Below, piece after piece: positions 49,115 through 58,324 of a stretch of 64,000 nt of DNA; position 1 is the stretch's first letter; the number at the start of each line of letters is the position of its first letter. Source of the stretch: Sphingomonadales bacterium (GTDB lineage Bacteria; Pseudomonadota; Alphaproteobacteria; Sphingomonadales; Sphingomonadaceae); assembly GCA_006226685.1 (NCBI GenBank), contig SBGG01000100.1:1-64000 (forward strand), given 5' to 3'. Under the pieces are notes generated by a model. That model had not been told where the DNA came from, did no database searches, and saw nothing but the letters and a program-made list of their open reading frames with translations. The translations under genes and the position numbers were made by a program.

Positions 49115-52100
49115 TTACTCGGCAGCCTCAACGGCTACCCGGTCGCTCAGCGGATGGGCGAGACGCGAGACCATCTCCTTCGGGCAAACCTGCCAGAAAT
49201 GATCGCGCCAGCGGCTCCAGTCCTCCAGGATGCTAGCCGACCACCGGCTCCCGGTAGCGGCAACATGCTGCTCGATCAGGTCGCGCAGCACAGCTTCCCA
49301 ATGGGCGCTGTCGAGGCGTTGCCACACTATGCTCTCACCATTGGCCTTGCGGGCGAAGTCCCCGGCAATATCCAGCACGAAGGCCATGCCTCCGGTCATA
49401 CCCGCGCCGAAATTGGCGCCGACCTGCCCCAGCAGAACCGCCATACCGCCGGTCATATATTCGCAGCCATTGGCGCCACAGCCTTCGACCACGACCTGCG
49501 CGCCGGAGTTGCGAACCGCGAAACGCTCGCCCGCCTGCCCCGCCGCGAACAGCTTGCCCGCCGTCGCGCCATAAAGCACGGTGTTACCGATGATCGTGTT
49601 GTTCTGACTTTCCAGCGGGCTGGAAACCATCGGCCGCACCGCGATGATGCCGCCCGAAAGCCCCTTGCCGACATAGTCATTGGCATCGCCGAACACTTCG
49701 AGCGTCACGCCCTTGCACAGGAATGCGCCCAGCGACTGACCCGCCGATCCGCGCAGCCGGATGCTGACATGGCCGTCGGCCAGCGTCGACATGCCGAACT
49801 TCTCGGTAATACGGGCCGAAAAACGGGTACCGACCGCGCGATGCGTGTTCCGCACCGTATAGGTGAGTTGCATCTTCTCGCCCCGCTCGAACACCGCCTT
49901 GGCGTCGGCAATGATCTGCGCATCAAGGCTGTCCGGCACTTCGTTGCGGAAGGTCGGCAGGTTGAAGCGGCGATATTCATCGGGCGCATCGACCTTGGCG
50001 AGGATCGGATTGAGATCGAGATCGTCGAGATGCTCGGCCCCGCGGTTGACCTGACGCAGCAATTCGGTGCGGCCCACGACCTCATCGAGGCTGCGAACGC
50101 CCAGTCGCGCCAAAATCTCGCGCACTTCCTCGGCAATGAATGTCATCAGGTTGATGACCTTCTCCGGCGTGCCGGTGAACTTGGCGCGCAGGCGCTCGTC
50201 CTGCACACACACGCCGACCGGGCAGGTGTTGCTGTGGCACTGACGCACCATGATGCACCCCATCGCCACAAGGCTGAGCGTACCGATACCGAATTCCTCG
50301 GCACCGAGGATCGCGGCGATCACGATGTCGCGACCGGTCTTGAGGCCGCCATCGGTACGCAGCTTTACGCGATGACGCAGATTGTTGAGCGTCAACACCT
50401 GATTGGCTTCGGACAGGCCCATTTCCCAGGGCAGACCCGCAAATTTGATGCTGGTCTGCGGGCTGGCGCCGGTGCCGCCGACATTGCCGGAAACGAGGAT
50501 GACGTCGGCATGGGCCTTCGCCACACCCGCCGCGACCGTACCGATGCCCGACTGGCTCACCAGCTTGACGCAGACGCGCGCGCGCGGGTTGATCTGCTTC
50601 AGGTCATAAATGAGCTGGGCCAGATCCTCGATCGAATAGATGTCGTGATGCGGCGGCGGCGAAATCAGCGTCACGCCGGGCGTCGAATGCCGCAGCTTCG
50701 CGATGAACTCCGTCACCTTGAAACCGGGAAGCTGGCCGCCCTCACCGGGCTTCGCGCCCTGCGCCACCTTGATCTCAATCTCTTCGCATGCGCCCAGATA
50801 TTCGGCATGAACGCCGAAACGACCGGATGCGATCTGCTTGATCGAGCTATTGGCATTATCGCCATTGGGATAGGGGGTGAAGCGGCTCTTGTCCTCGCCG
50901 CCCTCACCCGACACCGCCTTGGCGCCGATCCGGTTCATCGCGATCGCCAGCGTTTCATGCGCCTCCGGAGAAAGCGCGCCAAGGCTCATCCCCGGCGTCA
51001 CGAACCGCTTGCGGATCTCGGTGATGGCTTCGACCTCGTCGATCGACACTGGCTCCTGCGCATAGTTGAACTCAAGCAGGTCGCGCAGATAGACCGGATG
51101 CAGATCCCGCACGCCGCGCGAGAATTGCAAATAGGTCGAATAGCTGTCGGTCGCGACCGCCGTCTGCAACAGGTGCATCAGCTGAGCGCCATAGGCATGG
51201 GCCTCGCCGCCATTACGCTGACGATAGAAGCCGCCGATCGGCAGGCGGGTAACCGCCTTCCCATAGGCATCGTCATGCTTCATGCTCGCGCTATAGTGGA
51301 GCGACGCATAACCCTCGCCCGAAATCTTGCTCGGCATGCCGGGGAACAGGTCGTTGACCAGCGCGCGGGAAAGCCCCACCGCCTCGAAATTATAGCCGCC
51401 GCGATAGCTGCTGATGACCGCGATGCCCATTTTGGACATGATCTTGAGCAGCCCTTCATTGATCGCAACGCGATAGCGCTCGACACAGGTTTCAAGATCG
51501 AAATCGCCGAACAGGCCGCGTGCATGACGATCCGCGATCGAGGCTTCGGCCAGATAGGCGTTCACCGTGGTCGCACCGACACCGATCAGCACCGCGAAAT
51601 AATGGGTATCGAGGCATTCGGCCGAGCGGACGTTGATCGACGCATAGGAGCGCAGTCCCTTGCGAACGAGATGCGTATGCACCGCCGCCGCCGCCAGCAC
51701 CATCGCAATGCCAATGCGATCCGGCCCGACATTCTCGTCGGTCAGGAATATCTCGCTCTGCCCGGCGCGCACCGCCTGCTCCGCCTCGGTGCGGATACGG
51801 GTGATCGCCGCGCGCAGATCTTCCTGCCCGCCTCCGGTCACATAGGTGCAGTCGATCTCCGCCACGGCCTTGCCGAAATAGGCCTTCAGGCGGCCCCAGT
51901 CGGCACAGGTCAGCACCGGCGAGTCCAGCACCAGCACATGCGCGTTCTGAGATCCTTCCTCCAATATGTTGGCAAGATTGGAGAAACGGGTCTTCAGGCT
52001 CATCACATGCCGCTCGCGCAGCGAGTCGATCGGCGGGTTAGTAACCTGGCTGAAATTCTGGCGGAAGAAATGGCTGATCGTGCGCGGTTTATCGGAAATA

Positions 52101-53653
52101 ACCGCCAGCGGCGCATCGTCGCCCATCGAGCCGATGGCTTCCTTCGCATCCTCCACCATCGGCGAGAGGATCAGCTCCATATCCTCCAGCGTCATGTTCG
52201 CCGCGATCTGACGCCGGGTCAGTTCGGCACGATCATAAACGGGGCGGGCTTCTTCCTGAACCGGCGGAAGACCGTCAATGGTGCGGAACCCCTTGACCAG
52301 ATCGGCATAGGGTTTTTCGGCCGCGATGCGGTCCTTGATCTCGCGATCGCTGTACACCATGCCTTCGTTGAGATCGACCGCCAGCATTTCGCCCGGACCC
52401 ATCCGGCCCTTTTTCAGGACAGTGGATTCCGGAACGACCACCATGCCGGTTTCCGAACCGACGATCAGCAGATTGTCCATCGTCAGGGTATAGCGCAGCG
52501 GACGGAGCGCATTACGGTCCACGCCCGCGACCGCCCAGCGGCCGTCGGTCATCGCCAGCGCGGCCGGGCCGTCCCACGGCTCCATCACCGAGGCGAGATA
52601 GGTGTACATATCCCGGTGCGCCTGCGGAATATCCTCGCCATTCTGCCAGGCCTCGGGCACCAGCATCAGCTTGGCCGAGGGCGCCTCGCGCCCGGCGCGG
52701 CAAATCGCCTCGAAAACGGCGTCAAGTGCTGCGGTGTCGGATGCACCCGCCGGGATCACTGGCTTGATGTCCTCCGACCGCTCGCCAAAGGCCAGCGCCG
52801 CCATCTTGATCTCGTGGCTTTTCATCCAGTTCTTGTTGCCGCGGATCGTGTTGATCTCGCCATTATGGGCGAGTGTACGGAACGGCTGAGCCAGCCACCA
52901 TTGCGGAAAGGTATTGGTCGAATAACGCTGGTGGAAGATCGCTACACGGCTCTCGAACCGGTCATCGCACAGGTCGGGATAGAAAACCGACAGCGATTCC
53001 GCGAGGAACAGACCCTTGTAAATGATCGAACGACAGGACAGCGAACAGATGTAGAAATCATTGATCTGCGCGGCGACCACCTTCTTCTCGATGCGACGAC
53101 GGATCAGGTAGAGTTCCTTCTCGAACTCCGCCATGTCCTGTTCCTCGGGCATCGGCCCGGCGATCATGATCTGCTCGATCTCGGGACGAGTCGCCTGCGC
53201 CTTGGTGCCGATCACCGACACGTCGACCGGCACCTGGCGCCAGCCATAGATGGTGTAGCCCGCGTCGATGATCTCGCTTTCGACGATGGTGCGGCAGGTT
53301 TCCTGCGCGCCAAGATCGGTACGCGGCAGGAAGATCATGCCGACCGCCAGGCGGTTCGGCAGCGGCTTGTGCCCGGAGGCCGCGATCGCATCGTCAAAAA
53401 AGCGCACCGGCAGGTCGACATGGATTCCCGCGCCGTCACCGGTCTTGCCGTCCGCATCGACCGCGCCACGGTGCCACACTGCCTTCAGGGCGTCGATCGC
53501 CGACACCACGACACGACGCGAGGGCTTGCCGTCGGTTGCCGCGACAAGGCCGACACCACAAGCGTCGGATTCCAGCTCGGGGCGGTACATGCCTTCACGG
53601 GCGATGCGTTCGCGCTCCTGCGCACTGACCATGAAGCTCTGCTGCTCGGTCAT
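49115..53653 (-). CDS. gltB: Glutamate synthase (NADPH) large subunit
   Basis: 1512 residues; transfers the amide of glutamine to 2-oxoglutarate. Class II glutamine amidotransferase domain with the processed nucleophile Cys32 (ESDACGVGLVAA, so a 31-residue propeptide), central domain, FMN-binding synthase domain (GEGGEDKSRF, AKPGEGGQLPG, SPPPHHDIYSIEDLAQLI), the 3Fe-4S cluster CIMVRQCHSNTCPVGVC, and the C-terminal beta-helix with repeated G-x-x-x-G pattern (about 1270-1500). Complete. Start overlaps the stop of the DUF2059 gene by four bases. Confidence 0.97.
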   Translation of the reverse strand: MTEQQSFMVSAQERERIAREGMYRPELESDACGVGLVAATDGKPSRRVVVSAIDALKAVWHRGAVDADGKTGDGAGIHVDLPVRFFDDAIAASGHKPLPNRLAVGMIFLPRTDLGAQETCRTIVESEIIDAGYTIYGWRQVPVDVSVIGTKAQATRPEIEQIMIAGPMPEEQDMAEFEKELYLIRRRIEKKVVAAQINDFYICSLSCRSIIYKGLFLAESLSVFYPDLCDDRFESRVAIFHQRYSTNTFPQWWLAQPFRTLAHNGEINTIRGNKNWMKSHEIKMAALAFGERSEDIKPVIPAGASDTAALDAVFEAICRAGREAPSAKLMLVPEAWQNGEDIPQAHRDMYTYLASVMEPWDGPAALAMTDGRWAVAGVDRNALRPLRYTLTMDNLLIVGSETGMVVVPESTVLKKGRMGPGEMLAVDLNEGMVYSDREIKDRIAAEKPYADLVKGFRTIDGLPPVQEEARPVYDRAELTRRQIAANMTLEDMELILSPMVEDAKEAIGSMGDDAPLAVISDKPRTISHFFRQNFSQVTNPPIDSLRERHVMSLKTRFSNLANILEEGSQNAHVLVLDSPVLTCADWGRLKAYFGKAVAEIDCTYVTGGGQEDLRAAITRIRTEAEQAVRAGQSEIFLTDENVGPDRIGIAMVLAAAAVHTHLVRKGLRSYASINVRSAECLDTHYFAVLIGVGATTVNAYLAEASIADRHARGLFGDFDLETCVERYRVAINEGLLKIMSKMGIAVISSYRGGYNFEAVGLSRALVNDLFPGMPSKISGEGYASLHYSASMKHDDAYGKAVTRLPIGGFYRQRNGGEAHAYGAQLMHLLQTAVATDSYSTYLQFSRGVRDLHPVYLRDLLEFNYAQEPVSIDEVEAITEIRKRFVTPGMSLGALSPEAHETLAIAMNRIGAKAVSGEGGEDKSRFTPYPNGDNANSSIKQIASGRFGVHAEYLGACEEIEIKVAQGAKPGEGGQLPGFKVTEFIAKLRHSTPGVTLISPPPHHDIYSIEDLAQLIYDLKQINPRARVCVKLVSQSGIGTVAAGVAKAHADVILVSGNVGGTGASPQTSIKFAGLPWEMGLSEANQVLTLNNLRHRVKLRTDGGLKTGRDIVIAAILGAEEFGIGTLSLVAMGCIMVRQCHSNTCPVGVCVQDERLRAKFTGTPEKVINLMTFIAEEVREILARLGVRSLDEVVGRTELLRQVNRGAEHLDDLDLNPILAKVDAPDEYRRFNLPTFRNEVPDSLDAQIIADAKAVFERGEKMQLTYTVRNTHRAVGTRFSARITEKFGMSTLADGHVSIRLRGSAGQSLGAFLCKGVTLEVFGDANDYVGKGLSGGIIAVRPMVSSPLESQNNTIIGNTVLYGATAGKLFAAGQAGERFAVRNSGAQVVVEGCGANGCEYMTGGMAVLLGQVGANFGAGMTGGMAFVLDIAGDFARKANGESIVWQRLDSAHWEAVLRDLIEQHVAATGSRWSASILEDWSRWRDHFWQVCPKEMVSRLAHPLSDRVAVEAAE

Positions 53654-54453
53654 TGCTCCGTTCCTTCCTCATAGGGGGCCCCGTAGGCCCGATCCTTCAA
53701 ATCTTCTTCTTTCACGCCGAGCAATTCGGCCAGCCGCTTGCGTTCCGGCTTCGAAAGGTCACCAATTTTGCGCGGCGGCGGCAGATCCTTCACCGCCTGC
53801 TGCGACTTTTTCGCCAGCTCCGGCATCTTCTTCATCATTTCCGGCATCAGGGCCTGCATCTCGCCCATGATTTCCGGGTCCATGAAGATCGTCATCGACT
53901 GTTCCGCATAGGCGCTACCCGTGGGCGTGCTGAAAAACCCGTCCATTTCGGCCAGCTGCCCCACCGAGAAATTGCGGGCATAGGCACGGGACAGCGCATT
54001 GCGAACGCGCGGTTCGAACCCGTCCATCAGGTCCGTCATGCCGCCCATCATTGCATCCATGCCGCGCTTCGTCCGTTCCCGGAAATAGGGATCGACGATC
54101 GCCGTCATCTCTTCCAGCGAGGATTCCTTCATGTCGAGCAGCTCCTCCTCGGGAACTCCACCGATCCGGGCAAGCTGAGCAATCGGCATCTTCATGACAC
54201 CGTCCATCATGCTATCCATCATGGTGGACATGCTCTTGCCCATGATTTTCCGATAGGTCCCCACCGGAAACAGCTTTTCGACAACGACACGCGCCGCCTT
54301 CAACGCATCCGGATCGATCTGCGCGGTTTCCGGCAACGGCTGTGGAGCGGTCGCGGGCTGCACGGCGCCTTCGGGCTGCGCGGCGAGCGCCACCGACGGA
54401 ACCGCTGCACCGGCCAGCACCGCCGCCAGCGTCAGCGAAACAGCCCGCCTCAT
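53650..54453 (-). CDS. DUF2059 exported protein encoded within the glt operon
   Basis: 267 residues from the ATG at 54453: signal peptide MRRAVSLTLAAVLAGAAVPSVALA, then a Met-rich helical region (MGKSMSTMMDSMMDGVMKM and MDAMMGGMTDLMDGF) and the DUF2059 core LSRAYARNFSVGQLAEMDGFFSTPTGSAYAEQS. The C-terminus is Lys/Pro-rich and acidic. Function is unknown; the protein is predicted periplasmic. Both ends overlap neighbours by four bases (gltD stop, gltB start), so it is translationally coupled to a cytosolic enzyme pair, which is unexpected. The two Met-rich stretches could bind copper(I), an inference only. Confidence 0.88.
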   Translation of the reverse strand: MRRAVSLTLAAVLAGAAVPSVALAAQPEGAVQPATAPQPLPETAQIDPDALKAARVVVEKLFPVGTYRKIMGKSMSTMMDSMMDGVMKMPIAQLARIGGVPEEELLDMKESSLEEMTAIVDPYFRERTKRGMDAMMGGMTDLMDGFEPRVRNALSRAYARNFSVGQLAEMDGFFSTPTGSAYAEQSMTIFMDPEIMGEMQALMPEMMKKMPELAKKSQQAVKDLPPPRKIGDLSKPERKRLAELLGVKEEDLKDRAYGAPYEEGTEQ

Positions 54454-55889
54454 GCGGCGACCTCCGCCCGCACCTTGGCCTTGAGATAGCGATGCATATG
54501 CTCGGTCACATCGCGTCCATCGCGGATCGCCCAGACAACGAGCGATGCTCCGCGCACGATGTCGCCGGCGGCGAACACGCCGTCCACGCTGGTCATCATC
54601 GTCTTGTGATCGACCCGCAGCGTGCCCCAACGGGTGACGGACAGGTCTTCCGCACCGAACAGCTTGGGCAAATCCTCCGGATCATACCCCAGCGCCTTGA
54701 TGACAAGGTCGGCCTCCAGCGTAAACTCGCTGCCCGGTTCCGGCTCCGGCGCGCGACGGCCCGAGGCATCGGGCTGCCCGAGCCGCATCTTCGTGGCCTT
54801 GACCCCGGTCACATGATCGACGCCCTCAAATGCCACCGGCGCGGAGAGCCAGACGAATTCGACCCCTTCCTCCTCGGCATTCTGCACTTCGCGCTGCGAT
54901 CCCGGCATATTCTCCCGGTCGCGGCGATAGAGGCACTTCACCGATTTCGCGCCCTGACGGATAGCAGTCCGGACGCAGTCCATCGCCGTGTCGCCACCGC
55001 CGATGACGACAACATGCTTGTCCTTCGCCAGCAGGCTGCCGTCCTTATGGCCGGGAACATCGTCACCAAAGCTCGCACGGTTGGAAGCCGTCAGATAATC
55101 GAGCGCCTTCACCACGCCACCGGCGCCGACACCGGGCGCCTTGATGTCACGCGCCTTGTAAACCCCGGTCGCGATCAGCACCGCATCATGCCTGGTGCGC
55201 AGTTCCTCAAGGCTGGCATCACGACCGACTTCAAAACCTTCATGGAAGACGATACCGCCGTCCTTCAGGCGCTGAACCCGGCGCATCACCACTTCCTTCT
55301 CCAGCTTGAAGCCGGGAATGCCGTAGGTCAGCAGGCCCCCTGCCCGGTCATGCCGGTCATAAACATGCACCTCATATCCGGCGACACGCAGATATTCAGC
55401 GGTGGTAAGCCCCGCCGGGCCCGCGCCGATAATGCCAACCGACTGACCAATGGCCTTGCCGGGAACGATGGGCTCAACCCAGCCTTCTTTCCACGCCGTA
55501 TCGGTGATGAATTTTTCGACGCTGCCGATGGTGACGGAGCCGTGCCCCGAAAATTCGATCACGCAATTACCTTCGCACAGGCGATCCTGCGGGCAGATGC
55601 GACCACAGATTTCCGGCATGGTCGACGTGCTGTTCGACAGCTCATAGGCCTCGCGCAGACGCCCCTCGGCGGTCAGACGCAACCAGTCGGGGATATGGTT
55701 GTGCAGCGGACAATGGGTGGAACAATAAGGCACGCCACATTGCGAACAGCGCGAAGCCTGCTCTTCGGCCTTATCCAGCGGAAAGCTGGTGTTGATTTCG
55801 CGAAAATCGACGGCGCGCTCCTGGGCCGCGCGTTTGACAGGATAATCCTGCCGCGTGCCAACGAATTTCAGCATGGGGTTATCACCCAT
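54450..55889 (-). CDS. gltD: Glutamate synthase small subunit
   Basis: 479 residues; FAD/NADPH subunit that feeds electrons to GltB. N-terminal iron-sulfur cysteines CSQCGVPYCSTHCP and CGRICPQDRLCEGNC, FAD-binding GIIGAGPAGLTTAEYL, NADPH-binding VVVIGGGDTAMDCVRTA and the terminal GVFAAGDIVRGASLVVWAIRDGR. Complete and typical. First gene of the gltD-DUF2059-gltB unit; a perfect palindrome lies about 85 bases upstream of its start. A second possible start is at residue 6. Confidence 0.96.
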   Translation of the reverse strand: MGDNPMLKFVGTRQDYPVKRAAQERAVDFREINTSFPLDKAEEQASRCSQCGVPYCSTHCPLHNHIPDWLRLTAEGRLREAYELSNSTSTMPEICGRICPQDRLCEGNCVIEFSGHGSVTIGSVEKFITDTAWKEGWVEPIVPGKAIGQSVGIIGAGPAGLTTAEYLRVAGYEVHVYDRHDRAGGLLTYGIPGFKLEKEVVMRRVQRLKDGGIVFHEGFEVGRDASLEELRTRHDAVLIATGVYKARDIKAPGVGAGGVVKALDYLTASNRASFGDDVPGHKDGSLLAKDKHVVVIGGGDTAMDCVRTAIRQGAKSVKCLYRRDRENMPGSQREVQNAEEEGVEFVWLSAPVAFEGVDHVTGVKATKMRLGQPDASGRRAPEPEPGSEFTLEADLVIKALGYDPEDLPKLFGAEDLSVTRWGTLRVDHKTMMTSVDGVFAAGDIVRGASLVVWAIRDGRDVTEHMHRYLKAKVRAEVAA

Positions 55890-55973
55890 AATAATGCTCC
55901 TGCGCCAATCAAATTGTAGGGCTCGCGTCGCGCATAAGCGATCGCGACACAGGAGTCACGCGAAATCTGCAAT

Positions 55974-55996
55974 ATAGGTAAGTGCTACTTACCTAT
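55974..55996. promoter_or_regulatory. Perfect 23-bp palindrome upstream of gltD, candidate operator
   Basis: ATAGGTAAGT-GCT-ACTTACCTAT: two 10-base arms fully complementary around a 3-base centre, in an AT-rich stretch. No T run follows on either strand. TetR-family regulators bind palindromes of this type. It lies 85 bases before the gltD ATG. No regulator gene is next to it. Confidence 0.6.
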
Positions 55997-56066
55997 TAAA
56001 TCAACACTGCCTCAGAAACACTCCCTGACCCGCATGTTCACGCAGCAACATAAGTCCGAAACGGTC

Positions 56067-56870
56067 CTATCTAAGAGTAAGCCATACCAGCGCAGCACCC
56101 CCGATCAGGATGCGATACCAGGCGAAGGGCCCGAAACCGAAACGCGACACCATCGCGACAAAGGCCTTGATGACCGCCATCGCAACGACAAAGGAAACGA
56201 CAAAACCAATCGCGATATCGCCAAGCTGGCCGGGCGGCAAACTCGCCCCTTCCTTCATCAGGGAATAGGCACTCGCCGCCACCATGGTCGGGATCGCGAC
56301 AAAGAAGCTGAACTCCGCAGCCGTCTTACGCTCCACCCCGAGCATCAACGCCCCCATGATGGTCGCACCCGAGCGGCTGACCCCCGGAATCATCGACAGG
56401 CATTGGATAACACCGATACCGACCGCAGTGCGCCAACTCATACCTTCGACGCTCGCCGTCGTCACATGCTTGGCGATCCGCTCGATAATGAGGATCGCAA
56501 CCCCGCCGACAATCAACGCCCAGGCAACCGCCGCCGGGGATTCCAGCAGCACACGGATCGCCGAATAGGCAAAGGCGCCAACCACCATGGACGGGAAAAA
56601 GCCGAGAAAAATATTGCGCGTAAACGCCCATGCCCCGGCATCGCGGGCCGTCAGACCGATCAGCACATCGAAAAACCGGCGCCAGTAGAGCACGACCACC
56701 GCGAGTATCGCCCCCAACTGGATGACGATATCGAACGTCTTGCTGGCCTCTTCATGATAGCCGAGCAAAGCCCCCGCCAACACGAGATGCCCGGTCGAGG
56801 AAACCGGAATAAACTCCGTCAACCCTTCAACGATGCCCAGCAATATGGGCGTCAGCACATCACCAGCCAC
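56067..56870 (-). CDS. uppP: Undecaprenyl-diphosphatase UppP (BacA)
   Basis: Recycles undecaprenyl diphosphate for cell-wall synthesis. 267 residues from the GTG at 56870, the length and spacing expected of the family. Signatures: GIVEGLTEFIPVSSTGHLVLAG (catalytic region) near the N-terminus and IPGVSRSGATIMGALMLG in the middle, with about eight membrane helices. The start lies five bases after the stop of the NDUFA9-like gene. A GTG at 56858 is an alternative start. Confidence 0.95.
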   Translation of the reverse strand: MAGDVLTPILLGIVEGLTEFIPVSSTGHLVLAGALLGYHEEASKTFDIVIQLGAILAVVVLYWRRFFDVLIGLTARDAGAWAFTRNIFLGFFPSMVVGAFAYSAIRVLLESPAAVAWALIVGGVAILIIERIAKHVTTASVEGMSWRTAVGIGVIQCLSMIPGVSRSGATIMGALMLGVERKTAAEFSFFVAIPTMVAASAYSLMKEGASLPPGQLGDIAIGFVVSFVVAMAVIKAFVAMVSRFGFGPFAWYRILIGGAALVWLTLR

Positions 56871-56875
56871 TGGAT

Positions 56876-57805
56876 TCAGGCCTTGGCGCCGGTCGAAAAG
56901 CGCCCATGCTTGCGATAGCGGACCAGCCAGCCATCGGCGACCACCGCCAGCGGAGTCGATGCCACGCCGAGATCGGCCAGCCCTTTCGCCCCTTCCGCAA
57001 CGACATTGTCCGCGCCCAGCATCTTCCACTGATCGCTGGTGATCGGCGCACCGGGCAGCCAGCCTGTCAGATTGGCAAGCAAGGCCGCAAGGAAGTTCGG
57101 CACCCTGATAATCGCCGGATCATGCCCGATATGCCCCGCAATCCACTGGTTCATTTCCAACATGCTCATTACCTGCGGCCCGCCCAGTTCATAGACCTGA
57201 CCGCGATGGGCGTCGGCATGCTCGACCGCCTCGGCGATCGCCCGGGCAACATCCACCACATAGACAGGCTGGAATTTCGTATCCGGCGCGACGACCGGCA
57301 TGATCGGCGACATCCGGATCATACCGGCAAAGCGGTTGGTAAACTGATCTTCCCGCCCGAAAATGACCGAGGGACGAATGATCGTCGCATCGGGGAATGC
57401 CACCCGCACGGCAGCCTCACCCTGCCCTTTCGACCGGCCATAGGCCGAAGCACTGCCCGCATCCGCACCGATGGCGGAAATATGGACAAGCGTGCCGACA
57501 CCGGCATCGGCCGCGGCGCGAGCCACATTGGCCGCACCCAGATGGTTGATCGCATCCAGCTTGCCATCCAGCACCGCGACCAGATTGACCACCGCATCGG
57601 CCCCCGCCACTGCCCTGGCCACACTGGCCGGATCGCGAACATTGGCATAGGCAAGCTGCACCTGCCCGAGCCCGCCCAGCGGCTTGATCCGCATCGCGTC
57701 GCCCGGATTCCGCTCGGCAATGCGCACACGCATTCCCCGTGCGAGCAATTCCTGGGCAACATAACGCCCAACGAAGCCGCCACCGCCAAATATCGTAACC
57801 AGCAT
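56876..57805 (-). CDS. Complex I NDUFA9-like NAD(P)-binding protein
   Basis: 309 residues. Atypical SDR with Rossmann motif TIFGGGGFVGRYVAQEL at the N-terminus, VNLVAVLDG, the SAYGRSKGQGEAAVR segment with the Tyr/Lys pair region and IIRPSVIFG. This is the bacterial NDUFA9-like group; the eukaryotic relative is an accessory subunit of respiratory complex I, and several bacterial ones are linked to quinone or carotenoid metabolism. Function here is not fixed. Probably co-transcribed with uppP downstream. Confidence 0.88.
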   Translation of the reverse strand: MLVTIFGGGGFVGRYVAQELLARGMRVRIAERNPGDAMRIKPLGGLGQVQLAYANVRDPASVARAVAGADAVVNLVAVLDGKLDAINHLGAANVARAAADAGVGTLVHISAIGADAGSASAYGRSKGQGEAAVRVAFPDATIIRPSVIFGREDQFTNRFAGMIRMSPIMPVVAPDTKFQPVYVVDVARAIAEAVEHADAHRGQVYELGGPQVMSMLEMNQWIAGHIGHDPAIIRVPNFLAALLANLTGWLPGAPITSDQWKMLGADNVVAEGAKGLADLGVASTPLAVVADGWLVRYRKHGRFSTGAKA

Positions 57806-58021
57806 GAGCTTTTTCCCGACCTGATGATATCGTTCGCGACAACTTGCACGCGCAACACGCCAAAGACGCGTTCAGCCGCAGCGCAATGTCCTAAACCCCA
57901 TGCACCAGCGCGCCCAAGGAGACAATGCCCGTTATCCCATCTGCACATGGCATCGCAAAAATTATTGCCGAGACGATTGACAGCACGAAACATGACGGCT
58001 AGTTGCGCCAGCCTACCCCGT

Positions 58022-58108
58022 GCCCAGATGGCGGAATTGGTAGACGCACCAGCTTCAGGTGCTGGCGATCGCAAGGTCGTGGAGGTTCGAGTCCTCTTCT
58101 GGGCACCA
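58022..58108 (+). tRNA. tRNA-Leu (anticodon CAG)
   Basis: 87 bases with encoded CCA. Acceptor stem GCCCAGA/TCTGGGC, D-arm containing GGCGGAATTGGTAGACGC, anticodon stem CCAGC/GCTGG with loop TTCAGGT (anticodon CAG, reads CUG), a variable arm GATCGCAAGGTC typical of leucine tRNAs, and T-arm GAGGTTCGAGTCCTC. The integrase gene starts 216 bases downstream, so its 3' end is the probable attachment site. Confidence 0.97.
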
Positions 58109-58324
58109 TTTTCCCTTCCCAAGACACCCCGAAAAACTCGACAAAATGGCAGAAATCTGCCATTTATTGACCTCACCCATCCCGTGATGTGTCAGGCGAT
58201 TTCAGGAGAACCGGGGCCATGGGGTGCCATGATCAGGGCCATATGGCCCCACGCGGAATCTGATGGCACCAGCGCCGATAATGTCTTCGCCTGCCCGTTC
58301 GGGAACTGTCGAGGAGATTCATTC

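Noticed and set aside
49154-53674. A 1500-codon open frame on the plus strand opposite gltB
   Set aside because: It mirrors gltB codon by codon, has no domain resemblance and is rich in Arg/His; a GC-rich antisense artefact.
56906-58324. Upstream extension of the integrase frame across the tRNA and the NDUFA9-like gene
   Set aside because: It runs through a tRNA gene and antisense to another gene; family homology begins only at 58325.
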